From JABFXX01 sp036489755 (GTDB lineage: Bacteria; Myxococcota_A; Polyangia; Haliangiales; Haliangiaceae): a stretch of DNA of 64,000 nucleotides. The notes beneath the pieces are model-generated. The model ran no database searches. It saw only the letters and a list, made by a program, of their open reading frames with translations, and had not been told where the DNA came from. Made by a program: the position numbers and the translations under genes. Positions 1 through 8,320 of this stretch are shown here, in pieces (within the stretch, counting starts at the first letter, position 1; every line of letters begins with the position of its first letter). The stretch spans positions 124,001 to 188,000 of the forward strand of contig DASXFD010000060.1 in the NCBI GenBank assembly GCA_036489755.1, written 5' to 3'.

Positions 1-144
1 GTCGCCGCGCTCGCGAGCGTCCTCGACCTGGAACCGGAGCTCGGTGAGCTTCGTGCTGAGATCGGTGAAGCCGGCGGGACACGTGCAGACCTGCGCGGCC
101 GGGTGCTTGGGGTGCGGTTTGCAGGAACAGGCGGTGGCTGTCAT
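1..144 (-). CDS. Small phage protein, 3' end outside window
   Basis: The visible part is the first 48 codons from an ATG at 142-144, preceded by a good ribosome binding site (AAAGGA, 10 bases upstream). It opens with a Cys/His/Pro-rich head (Cys at residues 7, 9, 20 and 22, with two His between). That is followed by a polar stretch with Leu/Phe spacing that could begin a coiled coil (LSTKLTELRFQVEDARERGD). Cys-x-Cys pairs flanking His residues would allow metal binding, but no family is recognised. It follows the putative tail gene by 17 bases and probably belongs to the same late transcript. Confidence 0.55.
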   Translation of the reverse strand, partial: MTATACSCKPHPKHPAAQVCTCPAGFTDLSTKLTELRFQVEDARERGD

Positions 145-161
145 GGTCGTTTGTCCTTTCG

Positions 162-842
162 TCAGATCTCGATCTGAATCGTCGCGCCGAACAATTTCGC
201 CAGAAAGCTCGAGGCCGGCGTCGAGCGGACCTGGAAATAGATCTCGTACGCCTGCGAGGCGCTCAGCGCGAGCGGCAGGCTGCCGGAGGTCTTCACCGAG
301 GCGAGCGAATCCGAAGCCGGCGTGCTCACGTTGTGCGTCGACGACGTCGCGAACTCGGCGAGGATCGTGGCGACGCCGCCCTCGGTGACCTCGCGAATGC
401 CGAACGCCATCGTTCCGGCCGCCGGCGTGTACTGACTCGTGAACGTGATGTCCGTGATCGACGCGCCGCGGGGCAGCCAGATCGTCGTGCTCGCGTCGCC
501 CGTGATCGACGAGCTGCCCGACGTTCCGGTCTGCGAGATCGCGAGGTAGCGAGGATTGCCGCTCGTCGCGATGCCTCCGTAGCTGGATGCGATTCCGGAT
601 CCGCTGCCTCCGTATGCAGTGTTGAACTGAAAGCCCATGATCGGCAGCGGCACGCCGCCGACGTAGTGCGCGATGGCATCGAGGTACGCGAGCTCGGCGC
701 TCCAGTTCTCCCACAGGGCGTTCAGCTCACCTGCGGTCGGAATCTCGCCGTTCGCGAATCCGTCGGTTTGGTGTCCGCTCGTCGGCGCGGACACGTTCGT
801 GCCGTCCGAATCCCAAAGATAGATACTTGCTGGTCGGGTCAT
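162..842 (-). CDS. Putative phage tail or fibre protein
   Basis: This 226-residue protein has no signal peptide. Its N-terminal third contains the phrase DGFANGEIPTAGELN, a pattern seen near the N-terminus of phage tail and fibre proteins. The rest is Gly/Ser/Thr-rich and beta-strand-like, as in structural appendages. The ATG at 840-842 follows AAGGAC. It lies downstream of the terminase and regulatory genes of the same strand. Assignment as structural rests on composition, the motif and position; a specific family is not recognised. Confidence 0.6.
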   Translation of the reverse strand: MTRPASIYLWDSDGTNVSAPTSGHQTDGFANGEIPTAGELNALWENWSAELAYLDAIAHYVGGVPLPIMGFQFNTAYGGSGSGIASSYGGIATSGNPRYLAISQTGTSGSSSITGDASTTIWLPRGASITDITFTSQYTPAAGTMAFGIREVTEGGVATILAEFATSSTHNVSTPASDSLASVKTSGSLPLALSASQAYEIYFQVRSTPASSFLAKLFGATIQIEI

Positions 843-854
843 GAGGTCCTTGTT

Positions 855-1022
855 TCAGTGAAGCCGGCCGCGATCGAAGCCAGGGCCGGAGTCGAATCGG
901 AACAGCGGCGGCTTGTTTGCGTCGTCGGTGCTCGGGACGCTCGCCGGTTCTTGTTTCGCGTCCGCATCTGCGGGCGGCGCGGTGATCGGTTTCTTGTCGT
1001 CGTCGGTGTTGGTGTCGTTCAT
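855..1022 (-). CDS. Small acidic phage protein, 55 aa
   Basis: A 55-codon gene starts at the ATG at 1020-1022 with a clear GAAGGAA ribosome binding site 6 bases upstream. The protein is hydrophilic and disordered-looking: Asp-rich at the start, Pro/Ala/Asp through the middle, ending in a basic tail with two Gly-Phe-Asp-like turns. There are no membrane segments or Cys. It sits 12 bases before the putative tail gene, so it is probably co-transcribed with late genes. Function unknown. Confidence 0.55.
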   Translation of the reverse strand: MNDTNTDDDKKPITAPPADADAKQEPASVPSTDDANKPPLFRFDSGPGFDRGRLH

Positions 1023-1059
1023 CGTGGTTCCTTCGAAGCGGTGGCGATCGGTTTCGTGG

Positions 1060-1797
1060 TCATCGCGGCGCCGAGCAGTCCGCGCTCGCGCGATCGCGCT
1101 GCAGTCGTTTCCGCGGCGCCTGCGTGGCGTCGTGCGTGAGCGCGTGGATGTCGTCGGGTTCGATGCCGAGCTTGGTGAGCGCGCGCTTGAGCCAGTTGAA
1201 CACCCGCCGGTCGTGGAGGCCGAGCGCGCGGCAGAGGTCGGCGATCGGCAACTCCTCGCCCGTCTCGGCGACACGATCGGCGACGCGAAGGCTGCACGTC
1301 TCGGCGTTCGGGTCGAGCCAGAGCGCGCGAACCTCGGGCTCGGGAACGTAGCCGGGCCAACGTCTACCGGCGCGCGTCTCGGGATCGTTCGTCGCGAGAT
1401 GGTGACGACACGCGATGTAGGGGCACGGCTTCGACGACGGCGGGCAGCTCGCGCGCGTCGGGCCCGGCAGTCCCGGCTTCGGCGTCCACGCGCGCGCCGC
1501 CGCGATCCGCGCATCGTCGAACGCGACGCGAACCCGCTCGAGCACGACGCCGCCGGATACGACGCGGCGGGGCGTCGTCGACGGGCGCGCCTTCTTGCCG
1601 AACGGGAACGACGCCAGCGCTTCGCGGCTCGCCATGAAGCTTTCGAGCTCGACGATGTCGACGTGCGTGCGCTCGAATTGTCCGTCGGCGCGCAGATCGT
1701 CGAGGCGCCCTTGGTGGATCCATTCGAGAACGAGCCGCGGCGTGACGTGGACCTTGCGCGCCGCCTGCGCGATCGGCATTTCGTGCGCCGCTACCAC
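1060..1797 (-). CDS. DNA-binding protein with sigma-region-4-like domain
   Basis: About 245 residues. The N-terminal 50 resemble an excisionase/MerR helix-turn-helix (a segment on helix-forming 'IAQAARKVHVTPRLV', then a W-containing recognition turn and an ESFMASRE helix). A middle Cys-rich segment (CPPS..CPYIACRHH) precedes a C-terminal part that resembles small sigma-70 region 4-like proteins: a DPNAETCSLRVADR phrase, then a helix-turn-helix at LPIADLCRALGLHDRRVFNW. Likely role: regulator of late phage genes (inference). I chose the GTG at 1795-1797, which overlaps the previous stop as GTGGTAG. The ATG at 1777-1779 is an equal alternative giving 239 residues. Confidence 0.65.
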   Translation of the reverse strand: MVAAHEMPIAQAARKVHVTPRLVLEWIHQGRLDDLRADGQFERTHVDIVELESFMASREALASFPFGKKARPSTTPRRVVSGGVVLERVRVAFDDARIAAARAWTPKPGLPGPTRASCPPSSKPCPYIACRHHLATNDPETRAGRRWPGYVPEPEVRALWLDPNAETCSLRVADRVAETGEELPIADLCRALGLHDRRVFNWLKRALTKLGIEPDDIHALTHDATQAPRKRLQRDRASADCSAPR

Positions 1798-2027
1798 AGA
1801 CGCCCCGCTCGTTCTTCCGCGCGTCGGATCGCGCGGGGGAAGAGCTGCGCGAGCGTCGGATCGAGTTCGACGAGCCTGCGAAGCGCCCACTCGATCGCGA
1901 GCTGCTCGGCCTCGCGGCTCGGCGTCGACCCGCCGCGCTCGCGATCGAGCCGGTTGAGGTAGGTTGAGCGATCGATCAGCGCGGCCATCTGCAACGTCTC
2001 GAGCGGTTCGGTGTGCGGTGCCGCCAT
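1791..2027 (-). CDS. Small phage protein following terminase, 78 aa
   Basis: A 78-codon gene whose ATG (2025-2027) lies one base after the TGA of the large terminase. Predicted as largely helical: EPLETLQMAALIDRSTYLNRL, then a charged Arg/Glu-rich C-terminal half (AIEWALRRLVELDPTLAQLF). No Cys, membrane segment or known domain. Its stop overlaps the GTG start proposed for the downstream DNA-binding gene. Small helical proteins next to terL are common in tailed phages, but the role is unknown. Confidence 0.6.
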   Translation of the reverse strand: MAAPHTEPLETLQMAALIDRSTYLNRLDRERGGSTPSREAEQLAIEWALRRLVELDPTLAQLFPRAIRRAEERAGRLW

Positions 2028-2028
2028 G

Positions 2029-3827
2029 TCAGAGCTCCTCGCCGAGCAGCTCGCCTGCGCGCAGCTGCCAGTTGCTGCGCTCGTGAGCGAAACCGCCGGT
2101 CGCCACGGCGCGCACGGTCGCGAGCTCGCGCCGGAGCGCATCGCAGCGGTCGGGATGTTCGTGCTCGAGCTGGGCGACCTCGAGCGCGGCGGCGAGCTTC
2201 GGCAGCGTGCGAAGGGCGAGCGCTCGCTCGTTCCATGCCGACGAAGCAGCGGCGGCGCGGACCGCTTCGTCGCGGGCCTCGTTCGCTCGCTTGTCGTCGG
2301 TGTCGCCGGTGAGCGCACGCCAGCGGGCCTCGATGTCGGTGCCCTGGTCGGCGAGCTCGGTGAGCGCGAGGCTGATCGCGTCGACGTCGTCGTCGTGCGC
2401 ACCGTTCGGGAAGACGGTGAGCGACGTGATCAGCGCGTCGACGCCGGGCGCGCCGTCGTGCAGATGCACGTTGCCCGCCTCGAAGTACATCAGCACCGCG
2501 TCGAGCCGGCTTTCCTTGTCGCCGTTCGCCGTCTTGCCGACGAGCCCGGCGATTTCCGCCTGCAGCGACGAGACGAGCGAGGCACCCGCGGCCGCCGACT
2601 CGATAACAATTTTGGCGCTCGGCCATCGGCCGCGCAGCTCGCGGACCTTCGCCTGCACGTCGGGGAACGCGGCGCGCTTCACCCACGCCTCGAGCACGAA
2701 GCGACCGGAGCCGCCGCGACCGACGACGACGAGCGCGTTGAAGTCGCCGCGCGCCGTGAGCTTGCCGCCCGCCAAGTCGCCGGCGATCACGATCTCGTCG
2801 AACTCGTCGGGCAGGATCGCGGCGGGGCCGGCGTAGCAGTTCTTCGGTCGCGCCGCGATCTGCGGCTCGCCGTCGTGTCGCCAGAAGCGCAGGTCGGCGA
2901 GCTTCACCATCGCACCCGCCGCGGGCGCCGGACGGCCCTGGTAAAGCGTGGCCCAGCGCCGCTCGCCGACCGCGCTCGTTCCTTCGCGATCGTCTCGTCG
3001 GAGAATCGCGCCGGGTGCAGCGACTCGCCTTCGAGCGCGCGGCCATCGGGCGCACCGAGCGGCGTCACGCACGCGCGGTCGAGCTCGAACAGCATCGGCA
3101 GGTCGAGGTGCACCCAGCCTTCGGCGATCCGCGCCGCCGACCAGTCGCGCTCGTGCGTACGCTGCGCGATGCCGGTACGAATCGAGCTCGCCAGGTCGTT
3201 GACGCGGTTCGCCCACGACGCGTCCCAGCGCTCGCACACGTTCGCTCGCGTGGCGCCGCTCTCGACGTCGTCGGGATCGTGCGGGTCGTCGACGAGAATC
3301 CAGTCGACGTGCTCGCCGATCGCGCGCGCGTCCCAGCCCATCGCGAGCCGCACGCCGCCGGCGGTGTCGCCGAGCGAGCCCTTCGCGTCCTGGTCGTCGC
3401 GGATGCGCCACGACGGGCGGAACGTCTCGACGAACCACGAGCTCGTGACGAGTTGCCGGAACAGCATCGAGTCCCGCAGCGCGATGCGCGGGTTGCCCGA
3501 GAGCGCGAGCATCTTGATCGACGGCCAGCGGAGCCAGGCCCACGCCGTCGCGATGACGAGCGCGCGGCTCTTGAGCGTGCCTGGCGGCAGCGTGGCGAGC
3601 AGATTCTGAATCGCGGGCGTGAACGACGGGTCGGTCTGTCGACGCGCCCAGCCCTCGAGCTGCGCCTGCACGTGCGCACACAGCTCGTCGAGATGCCATC
3701 CCCAGAGCAGCGGCGTCGTCGGCTCGAGCACCGGCCACGATGCGCGGAAGAAGTCGGCGAGCGATCGGCGGTACAGCTCGCGCTGCAGAGCGACGACGCG
3801 ACCGGCGAATTCGGCCCGAGGGTTCAT
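2029..3827 (-). pseudogene. terL: Phage terminase large subunit, split by a 1-nt frameshift
   Basis: The N-terminal ATPase half reads from the ATG at 3825-3827 in one frame. It has a Walker A-like LPPGTLKS, a strand-2 motif, and Walker B ILVDDPHDPDD, and this frame runs to a stop at 2904. The C-terminal nuclease half is in another frame ending at 2029: LYQGRPAPAAGAM, then Asp in VIAGDLAGGKL, VIESAAAGASLV and HDDDVDAISLAL. The homologous reading switches frame near 2961-2975 (minus strand GCGCGGTCGGCGAG), where one extra G would restore a 599-residue protein. The total span (1799 nt) plus one is divisible by three. It overlaps the small-subunit stop as ATGA. Causes: real inactivating deletion, sequencing error or, less likely, programmed shift. 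Confidence 0.85.
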
Positions 3828-4216
3828 GGAACCGTTGGTCCGATCTGCATCGAGCCGAACGTGCTCGGCTTTTCGTCGATGACACCGTCGCGTGTCCCGT
3901 CGGTGGCCACGGAGGTCTCGGCAAGTAGCTCGCGGATGCGGTCGTCGCTGAGGTGCGAGAAGTCGGGCTCGATCGTGTCGCCGTTGTGCACGGTGAAGTC
4001 GTGCGTCGCGAGCGGCTTGCCGAGTCCGCGATCGCTGAGCCACGCGTGCGCCGCCTGGCGGTCGGCCATCTTCGCCTTCGTGTCGCGCCACACCGACAAC
4101 GCCCACTCGACGAGCTCGGCGCCTTCCCGCGTCGACTCCAAAATCAGTTTCGAGACGCCGGCAAAGCCCTTCGGCCGGCCCGCCAAATTTCCGCTCTGTC
4201 CCTTTGCCCAAGGCAT
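3824..4216 (-). CDS. Terminase small-subunit-like protein (DUF5681 type)
   Basis: This 130-residue protein begins MPWAKGQSGNLAGRPKGF, the GQSGN-GRPKG signature of short phage DNA-packaging proteins found just upstream of large terminases. A helical middle (ADRQAAHAWLSDRGLGKPL) resembles the segment that follows this motif in relatives. The ATG at 4214-4216 has AGGACG about 9 bases upstream. The stop overlaps the terL start by ATGA, so the two are translationally coupled. Expected role: recognition of viral DNA for packaging. Confidence 0.78.
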   Translation of the reverse strand: MPWAKGQSGNLAGRPKGFAGVSKLILESTREGAELVEWALSVWRDTKAKMADRQAAHAWLSDRGLGKPLATHDFTVHNGDTIEPDFSHLSDDRIRELLAETSVATDGTRDGVIDEKPSTFGSMQIGPTVP

Positions 4217-4262
4217 GACTGATACGTCCTGATAGCAGTGGGCTCGAACGAGACTCGCCGGG

Positions 4263-4388
4263 TGCGGGATTACTGGAGCTGCGGGGTATGCGGGGAATGC
4301 GGGGTTTCTCTCCGCTACGCGTAATGCAGAAAATGTCTGTTTATCTGTAGAGACTGAAACAGACCCCGCAAACCACGCATACCCCGCA
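4263..4388. repeat. Iteron and palindrome cluster, candidate phage origin or pac site
   Basis: Three 9-bp direct repeats starting TGCGGGG lie at 4280-4286, 4289-4295 and 4298-4304, with a related TGCGGGA at 4263-4269. Two inverted copies (ACCCCGCA) lie at 4363-4370 and 4381-4388. The 13-bp TGCGGGGTATGCG at 4280-4292 is perfectly repeated, inverted, at 4376-4388. Between them is a relatively AT-rich stretch containing an 8-bp palindrome, GTCTGTTT (4335-4342) with AAACAGAC (4357-4364). The block separates the primase/helicase genes from the terminase genes. It is suitable as a replication origin, packaging site or operator; which one is inference. Confidence 0.6.
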
Positions 4389-4389
4389 C

Positions 4390-5928
4390 TCACGATTCCA
4401 CCGTTCTCACGAGCCAGCGTGCGACACCGTTCCGATCGAGCGAGTCGCGAACGAGCTCCATGCCGCCGACGATTCGGCCGCGCTGAGCCTTGAGTGCGTG
4501 GCCGATCGCCTTCGTGTCGAGCTTGCCGCCGCGGCTGTACGCGGTGAGCGCCTCGTGCAGCGGACCACCATCTCCCGACCGCTTGATCGCATCGGCGACG
4601 GTGGTCGGCATGCTCCCGAGGCTCGCGTCCCAGGCGACGAGCAGCGCACGAAGCCTCTCGAGATCCTCGTCGCCGTCGTCGCGGATGCGCTGCACGCCGC
4701 CGAGCGGATCGGCACCGCCGGCCCAGACGATCGCGCCTCGAACCAGCCGATCCCACGCCTCGAAGCTGCCCTTCGTCGGCTTGCCGTGATCCGGCCGTCC
4801 GGCGACGACGAAGCCACGCAGAATCGTCAGCGCCGCCGCGATCAACCGCGGCCGCTCGACGCGCAGATGATCGAGCAGGTTCGGATAGCGCCAGCCGCCG
4901 CGATCCTCGGGATGCTCGACGCGCGGATCGAGATCGATCGGGATCACGCGCCGGCCCGTGTCGCCGCGAAGCTGCACGTTGTTGCCCGTCGCGGCCATCA
5001 CAAAGCGAAGCGGCACCGTTCGGCTCTCGCTGGCGCCGAGCAATCGATCGGTGAGCGTGCCGGCCGTGAGCGCGAACGCGAGCGTCGGCGATCCGAGCGA
5101 GCCGGCGACGTTGTCGAGCACGATCAGCGCCGGCGATTCGATCGCGTACGCGAGCATCGCCTTGCGAAGCTCGTCGTCGTTCGCGACCGGCGGACGCTTC
5201 GGCGCGAGCCTTCCGGTCGCGATCATCGCCGCGGCGTCCAGCGACAGCCCCTTGCCCGAGCCGGGCGTCGGCGCGCGCACCAGGAACAGCGGCGTCGGGC
5301 CTTCGATCGCGGCGCGTGCGACCAGCGTCAGCACGAGCGCGATCAGCGCAGATCGATCGCTGTCCGCGACCGCCGGAAAATCGACGAACGGATCGAGCAG
5401 CGCGCCGAGCGCGGCGTCCGCGTCTTCGGCGGTCGGCGTCGACGGCACCGGCGGATAAACGACACCGCCCGGCTCGTAGATGATCCGCGTCGCAAGGTCG
5501 TAGCCCGGCCGATCGTGAACCGAACCGTCGGCGCGAAACACCGGCGCGTCCGAAACACCGTCGAGAGCAGGAAATCGCCACTCGCCGCGCTGCTCGAGCG
5601 TGGCCGGCACCCACGGTGGCGTCAGCGACTCGACGAGCATCTCCTCGCCCCTCTTGGTGCGCTTGACGAGCCACGTCGCGGCCGCGCCGCAAAGCTCGCG
5701 CATGCGTTCGCGACCGAGGCGGGCGATCACCGGCTGTCCTTCTGGATATTGAAGATCGTGCGACTCGCCGACGTCGCGAACCACATGCACGAGCGTGCGC
5801 GCGCGCGTATAGACGCCGCCGAGTCGAAGGAGCGCCGCTTCCGCCTGATCGACGACGTCTCTCTGATTCGTCGAAACGATGATCTCGAGCCGCTTGTTCA
5901 CGATCTCGAGCACGGTCGCCGTCGTCAT
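4390..5928 (-). CDS. Phage replicative helicase / DNA-dependent ATPase
   Basis: About 512 residues. The central region contains a Walker A motif in RAPTPGSGKGLSLDAAA, a hydrophobic Walker B-like strand ending in Asp (SPALIVLDNVAG) and a sensor-like strand FVMAATGNN followed by an Arg-rich DTGRRVIPIDLDPR. This is the arrangement of AAA-type or SF3-like helicases found beside phage primases. The N-terminal 150 residues carry no motif I recognise. Its ATG at 5926-5928 overlaps the primase stop as ATGA; an ATG at 5937 is in frame and possible. With the upstream primase it makes a two-gene replication module. Confidence 0.72.
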   Translation of the reverse strand: MTTATVLEIVNKRLEIIVSTNQRDVVDQAEAALLRLGGVYTRARTLVHVVRDVGESHDLQYPEGQPVIARLGRERMRELCGAAATWLVKRTKRGEEMLVESLTPPWVPATLEQRGEWRFPALDGVSDAPVFRADGSVHDRPGYDLATRIIYEPGGVVYPPVPSTPTAEDADAALGALLDPFVDFPAVADSDRSALIALVLTLVARAAIEGPTPLFLVRAPTPGSGKGLSLDAAAMIATGRLAPKRPPVANDDELRKAMLAYAIESPALIVLDNVAGSLGSPTLAFALTAGTLTDRLLGASESRTVPLRFVMAATGNNVQLRGDTGRRVIPIDLDPRVEHPEDRGGWRYPNLLDHLRVERPRLIAAALTILRGFVVAGRPDHGKPTKGSFEAWDRLVRGAIVWAGGADPLGGVQRIRDDGDEDLERLRALLVAWDASLGSMPTTVADAIKRSGDGGPLHEALTAYSRGGKLDTKAIGHALKAQRGRIVGGMELVRDSLDRNGVARWLVRTVES

Positions 5929-6944
5929 GGTCGCCATCCCGCGCGGTGCGCGTCGTTCAAATCGTTGTGCGGATCGATGTCGACGAGCAGCAGGTCGCGA
6001 CCAACGACGAGGCCCGCATCGCGAGCCGCGATCGCCGCGTCGGCGGCACAACGCACGCCGACGTCCTCGTCGTGACGCACGATCCATAACCGGCCACCGC
6101 GTGCACGGACGATCGGCGCGGCGGCCTCTGCGACGGCGCGCAGCTGGCCGGCTCCTGCAGCGCCGATCACGGTCGTCCGCGGCCACAACTGGATCGCCGT
6201 CAACGTGTCGGCGACGCCCTCCGTGACGACGGTGTCGCCGACGATCTCTTGGATGCGCCCGCACAACGTGCCGCGCGTCGTACCCCCGGCGGGCGTGTGA
6301 CACTTCCTGGACGGATCCGGAGGCGCGATCCGCCGCCGATGCACCGTGACGAGCTCGCCGTCGCGGAGGTCGTGCAAGCGAACGCAGACGTCGCCGACGG
6401 CCGAGAATAGAACATGCCCGGCGCCGACGAGCGGAACCGGATCGAGACCACGGCCGGCGAGGTACAACTCGCCGGCGAGATTGCCGCGGTCGAGCGAGCG
6501 CCACTCGACGGCCGCGCGCACGCGGCGCTCTTGGTCGGCACGTGCGTCTTCGGCGGCGAGCCGGCGCTCGCGATCGACTCGCTCACGAGCGCGCCGAGCT
6601 CGCTCGTCATCGGTGATCGAAGCTGACACGCCGGCGATGGCGGCCGCGCGATCCAACACGCGTGGCCACTGCGAACGCCGAGACAATCCCTCGCACGCCG
6701 CGACGAGATCGATCAGGTCGCCGAAGCACGTGCCGCCTTCGTTCTTGCCGTGACCGAAGTGTCCCCACGTTCGCCGACGAGGATTGATCTCGATCGCCCA
6801 CGAGCTCGAGCTCGCGCCGCACCCCGGACACAGATTCAGCCGATATTTCGCGCCAGTCTTTCGCACGCGAAGCCCGTACGTGTTGATCACGTCCTCCGCG
6901 CGCAGCGCGTCGCGGACGTCGGCGACGCGTACGCTCGCCATCAT
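5925..6944 (-). CDS. Phage DNA primase (zinc finger plus Toprim)
   Basis: This 339-residue protein has an N-terminal CHC2-type zinc-finger region: CPGCG near residue 39, then GHFGHGK and GTCFGDLIDLVAACEG, matching the DnaG-type Cys-His-Cys fold. A charged Arg/Glu linker at about 115-150 is followed by a Toprim-like domain. That domain carries the catalytic Glu in VVTEGVADTLTA, a GAAGAGQL turn, and acidic residues in RHDEDVG and VDIDPHND. It makes RNA primers for element replication. The first of two adjacent ATGs (6942-6944) overlaps the upstream stop as ATGA. It is shorter than cellular DnaG, which also has a helicase-binding C-terminus. Confidence 0.82.
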   Translation of the reverse strand: MMASVRVADVRDALRAEDVINTYGLRVRKTGAKYRLNLCPGCGASSSSWAIEINPRRRTWGHFGHGKNEGGTCFGDLIDLVAACEGLSRRSQWPRVLDRAAAIAGVSASITDDERARRARERVDRERRLAAEDARADQERRVRAAVEWRSLDRGNLAGELYLAGRGLDPVPLVGAGHVLFSAVGDVCVRLHDLRDGELVTVHRRRIAPPDPSRKCHTPAGGTTRGTLCGRIQEIVGDTVVTEGVADTLTAIQLWPRTTVIGAAGAGQLRAVAEAAAPIVRARGGRLWIVRHDEDVGVRCAADAAIAARDAGLVVGRDLLLVDIDPHNDLNDAHRAGWRP

Positions 6945-7201
6945 GCTTGGCCTCTTGCGATGAGTCGCGCGCCGTCAACGAGCGCCCAGTCGCTGCTCGC
7001 GGCCGTGCGCTGGATCAGCCCCTCAAGGTAAGCGATCACTTCCGACGTCGCGCCGTACGTGCGTATTTCGCAACCGCCGCCGCGCCGGTCTTCGACGTAG
7101 ATCGCGCCGTCGATCGCGCCACGATTGATCAGCTTGATCGCGTCGACCGCTTCCGCCGCAGACGTCACGGCGACGATCATCATGGCCGACGGCAGCGTCA
7201 T
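6941..7201 (-). CDS. Small phage protein between xis-like gene and primase
   Basis: An 86-codon gene is set between two ATGA overlaps, with the upstream excisionase-like gene and with the downstream primase. The ATG at 7199-7201 was chosen because of the coupling. The product alternates beta strands and helices (SAMMIVAVTSAAEAVDAIKL, GAIYVED, EVIAYLEGLIQRT) like a small alpha/beta fold. I recognise no domain. Its position suggests a role in replication or its control. Confidence 0.6.
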   Translation of the reverse strand: MTLPSAMMIVAVTSAAEAVDAIKLINRGAIDGAIYVEDRRGGGCEIRTYGATSEVIAYLEGLIQRTAASSDWALVDGARLIARGQA

Positions 7202-7422
7202 CGCGGCCGACTCCGCCGCGTAGCGCTCGTACCAACCTGTGTCTCGCGTGCGCCCGGCTGAACGGTGCGCTCGGCCAGCCACCGATCGAGCTGCTCGATG
7301 TCGAACAGCACCATCCGCGGCCCGATGCGGATGTGCGGGATGGTCTTCGTGCAAACCATCGCGCGCAGCGTTCCCTGGGGGATGCCGGTGTGCGTCGCCG
7401 CTTCTTTGTATCGAACTCGCAT
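7198..7422 (-). CDS. Excisionase-like helix-turn-helix protein
   Basis: A 74-residue protein with the winged helix-turn-helix of the excisionase/MerR family: YKEAATHTGIPQGTLRAMV as helix-turn-helix, IPHIRIGPRMVLFDIEQLDRWL as wing and final helix, then a basic tail. The ATG at 7420-7422 has a strong GGAGG 7 bases upstream, and the gene heads the coupled series leading to the helicase. Known members direct integrase toward excision or regulate early promoters; either would fit. No integrase is visible in the window. Confidence 0.75.
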   Translation of the reverse strand: MRVRYKEAATHTGIPQGTLRAMVCTKTIPHIRIGPRMVLFDIEQLDRWLAERTVQPGARETQVGTSATRRSRPR

Positions 7423-7518
7423 TCCGCCTCCGTTGAAAACGAAGGTAGAGACCGCGAGTCGCTACGTCGATGCGTGATCCGGGGGGGCCGCGCGCCCACC
7501 CCCAATTACAGCGCGCAT

Positions 7519-8076
7519 CTACTTGGCGCGCGTCCTGCGCCGGCGCGGCTTCGCGAGCAGGTCACGATCACGCTCGCCGATCGCGCGCGCGTCCCCTGCG
7601 ATCTCGTCGTCATAGATCTCCTGCACTCGTGCAGGAGAAAGCGCCTGCGGGGAACCTTCAGCTCGTTGGATCAGGTCAGCCAGCGCTTCGTACTTCGAGC
7701 GGCTTGATGTGCGTCGCTTGCTTGGGATCAAACGCGCGCATTCGCCGACGAGCGCTGGCGACGCGCGAAGGTTCGCAGCCTCACCGTGGTAGCCGCTTCG
7801 CTCGAGATGACGAGCGACGCACTCGGCGATGAATTCGTCACCCCACTTGTCGTGAGACTTGCGAAAGCCGCTGTACCGATAGACGGCGACCAGCACGGCG
7901 ACGTGGCGATCGGTGTCCGCCGATCGACCATCGGCACCACCGGCGTTGCGGTACACGTTGGCGAGCCTCGCGAGCTCGCCGCGATCGATGGCGAGCCCTG
8001 CTTCGCGTCGCCGCCGGAGCTCCGCCGCGTAGTTTGCGACGTGTTCGATCTGTCGATCGATTGGATCTGCTGCCAC
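7519..8076 (-). CDS. Unknown phage-region protein, 185 aa
   Basis: A GTG at 8074-8076 with GAGGG six bases upstream opens this gene. The protein is helical and charged, with Arg/Glu/Ala-rich N-terminal helices (QIEHVANYAAELRRRREAGL). An aromatic middle segment (VYRYSGFRKSHDKWGDEFIAE) and an Arg/Lys-rich end follow. I do not recognise the family. It is the gene closest to the attachment site on the element side, a place often used by regulators or integrases, but no integrase motif is visible. Confidence 0.5.
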   Translation of the reverse strand: MAADPIDRQIEHVANYAAELRRRREAGLAIDRGELARLANVYRNAGGADGRSADTDRHVAVLVAVYRYSGFRKSHDKWGDEFIAECVARHLERSGYHGEAANLRASPALVGECARLIPSKRRTSSRSKYEALADLIQRAEGSPQALSPARVQEIYDDEIAGDARAIGERDRDLLAKPRRRRTRAK

Positions 8077-8320
8077 GGATGCCCTCGGACACCCCGGCGA
8101 GAAAAGTGCCCGCCCGGCCGAGGGAGCGCGGGTTCCGCGAGGTAGCTACTCCTCGCGTTTGGGCACGCGAATCACAGCACGCCGCTCTGACATCGGACTC
8201 GCCGGCGCGTGTCCACGGCGTGGCCAAGCGAAGCGGTAGATCGCGGTTTCCGGTAACGTCGCCAACGTCGTCAGCAACGCGGTTCCCGTAAGTTACCGAC
8301 GACAGGACCGGGGTCTCGTC
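8077..8320. other. Non-coding end of the prophage
   Basis: About 240 bases separate the last element gene from the tRNA-derived attachment site. I see no convincing gene on either strand. The right half (about 8255-8310) carries GGTAACG, GCAACGCGGTT and GTTACC-like short motifs in both orientations (GGTAACG near 8252, AGTTACC near 8291), which could be arm-type integrase or excisionase sites. That reading is tentative. Confidence 0.4.

Noticed and set aside
2011..3609. Long plus-strand open frames opposite the terminase and in many other places
   Set aside because: They are low-complexity Arg/Ala-rich products of high GC third positions and lie opposite well-supported genes; no motif or ribosome site supports them.
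7478..7510. G-run/C-run inverted sequence as a terminator between phage genes
   Set aside because: Stem pairing is uneven and no T-run follows; could be chance in GC-rich DNA.
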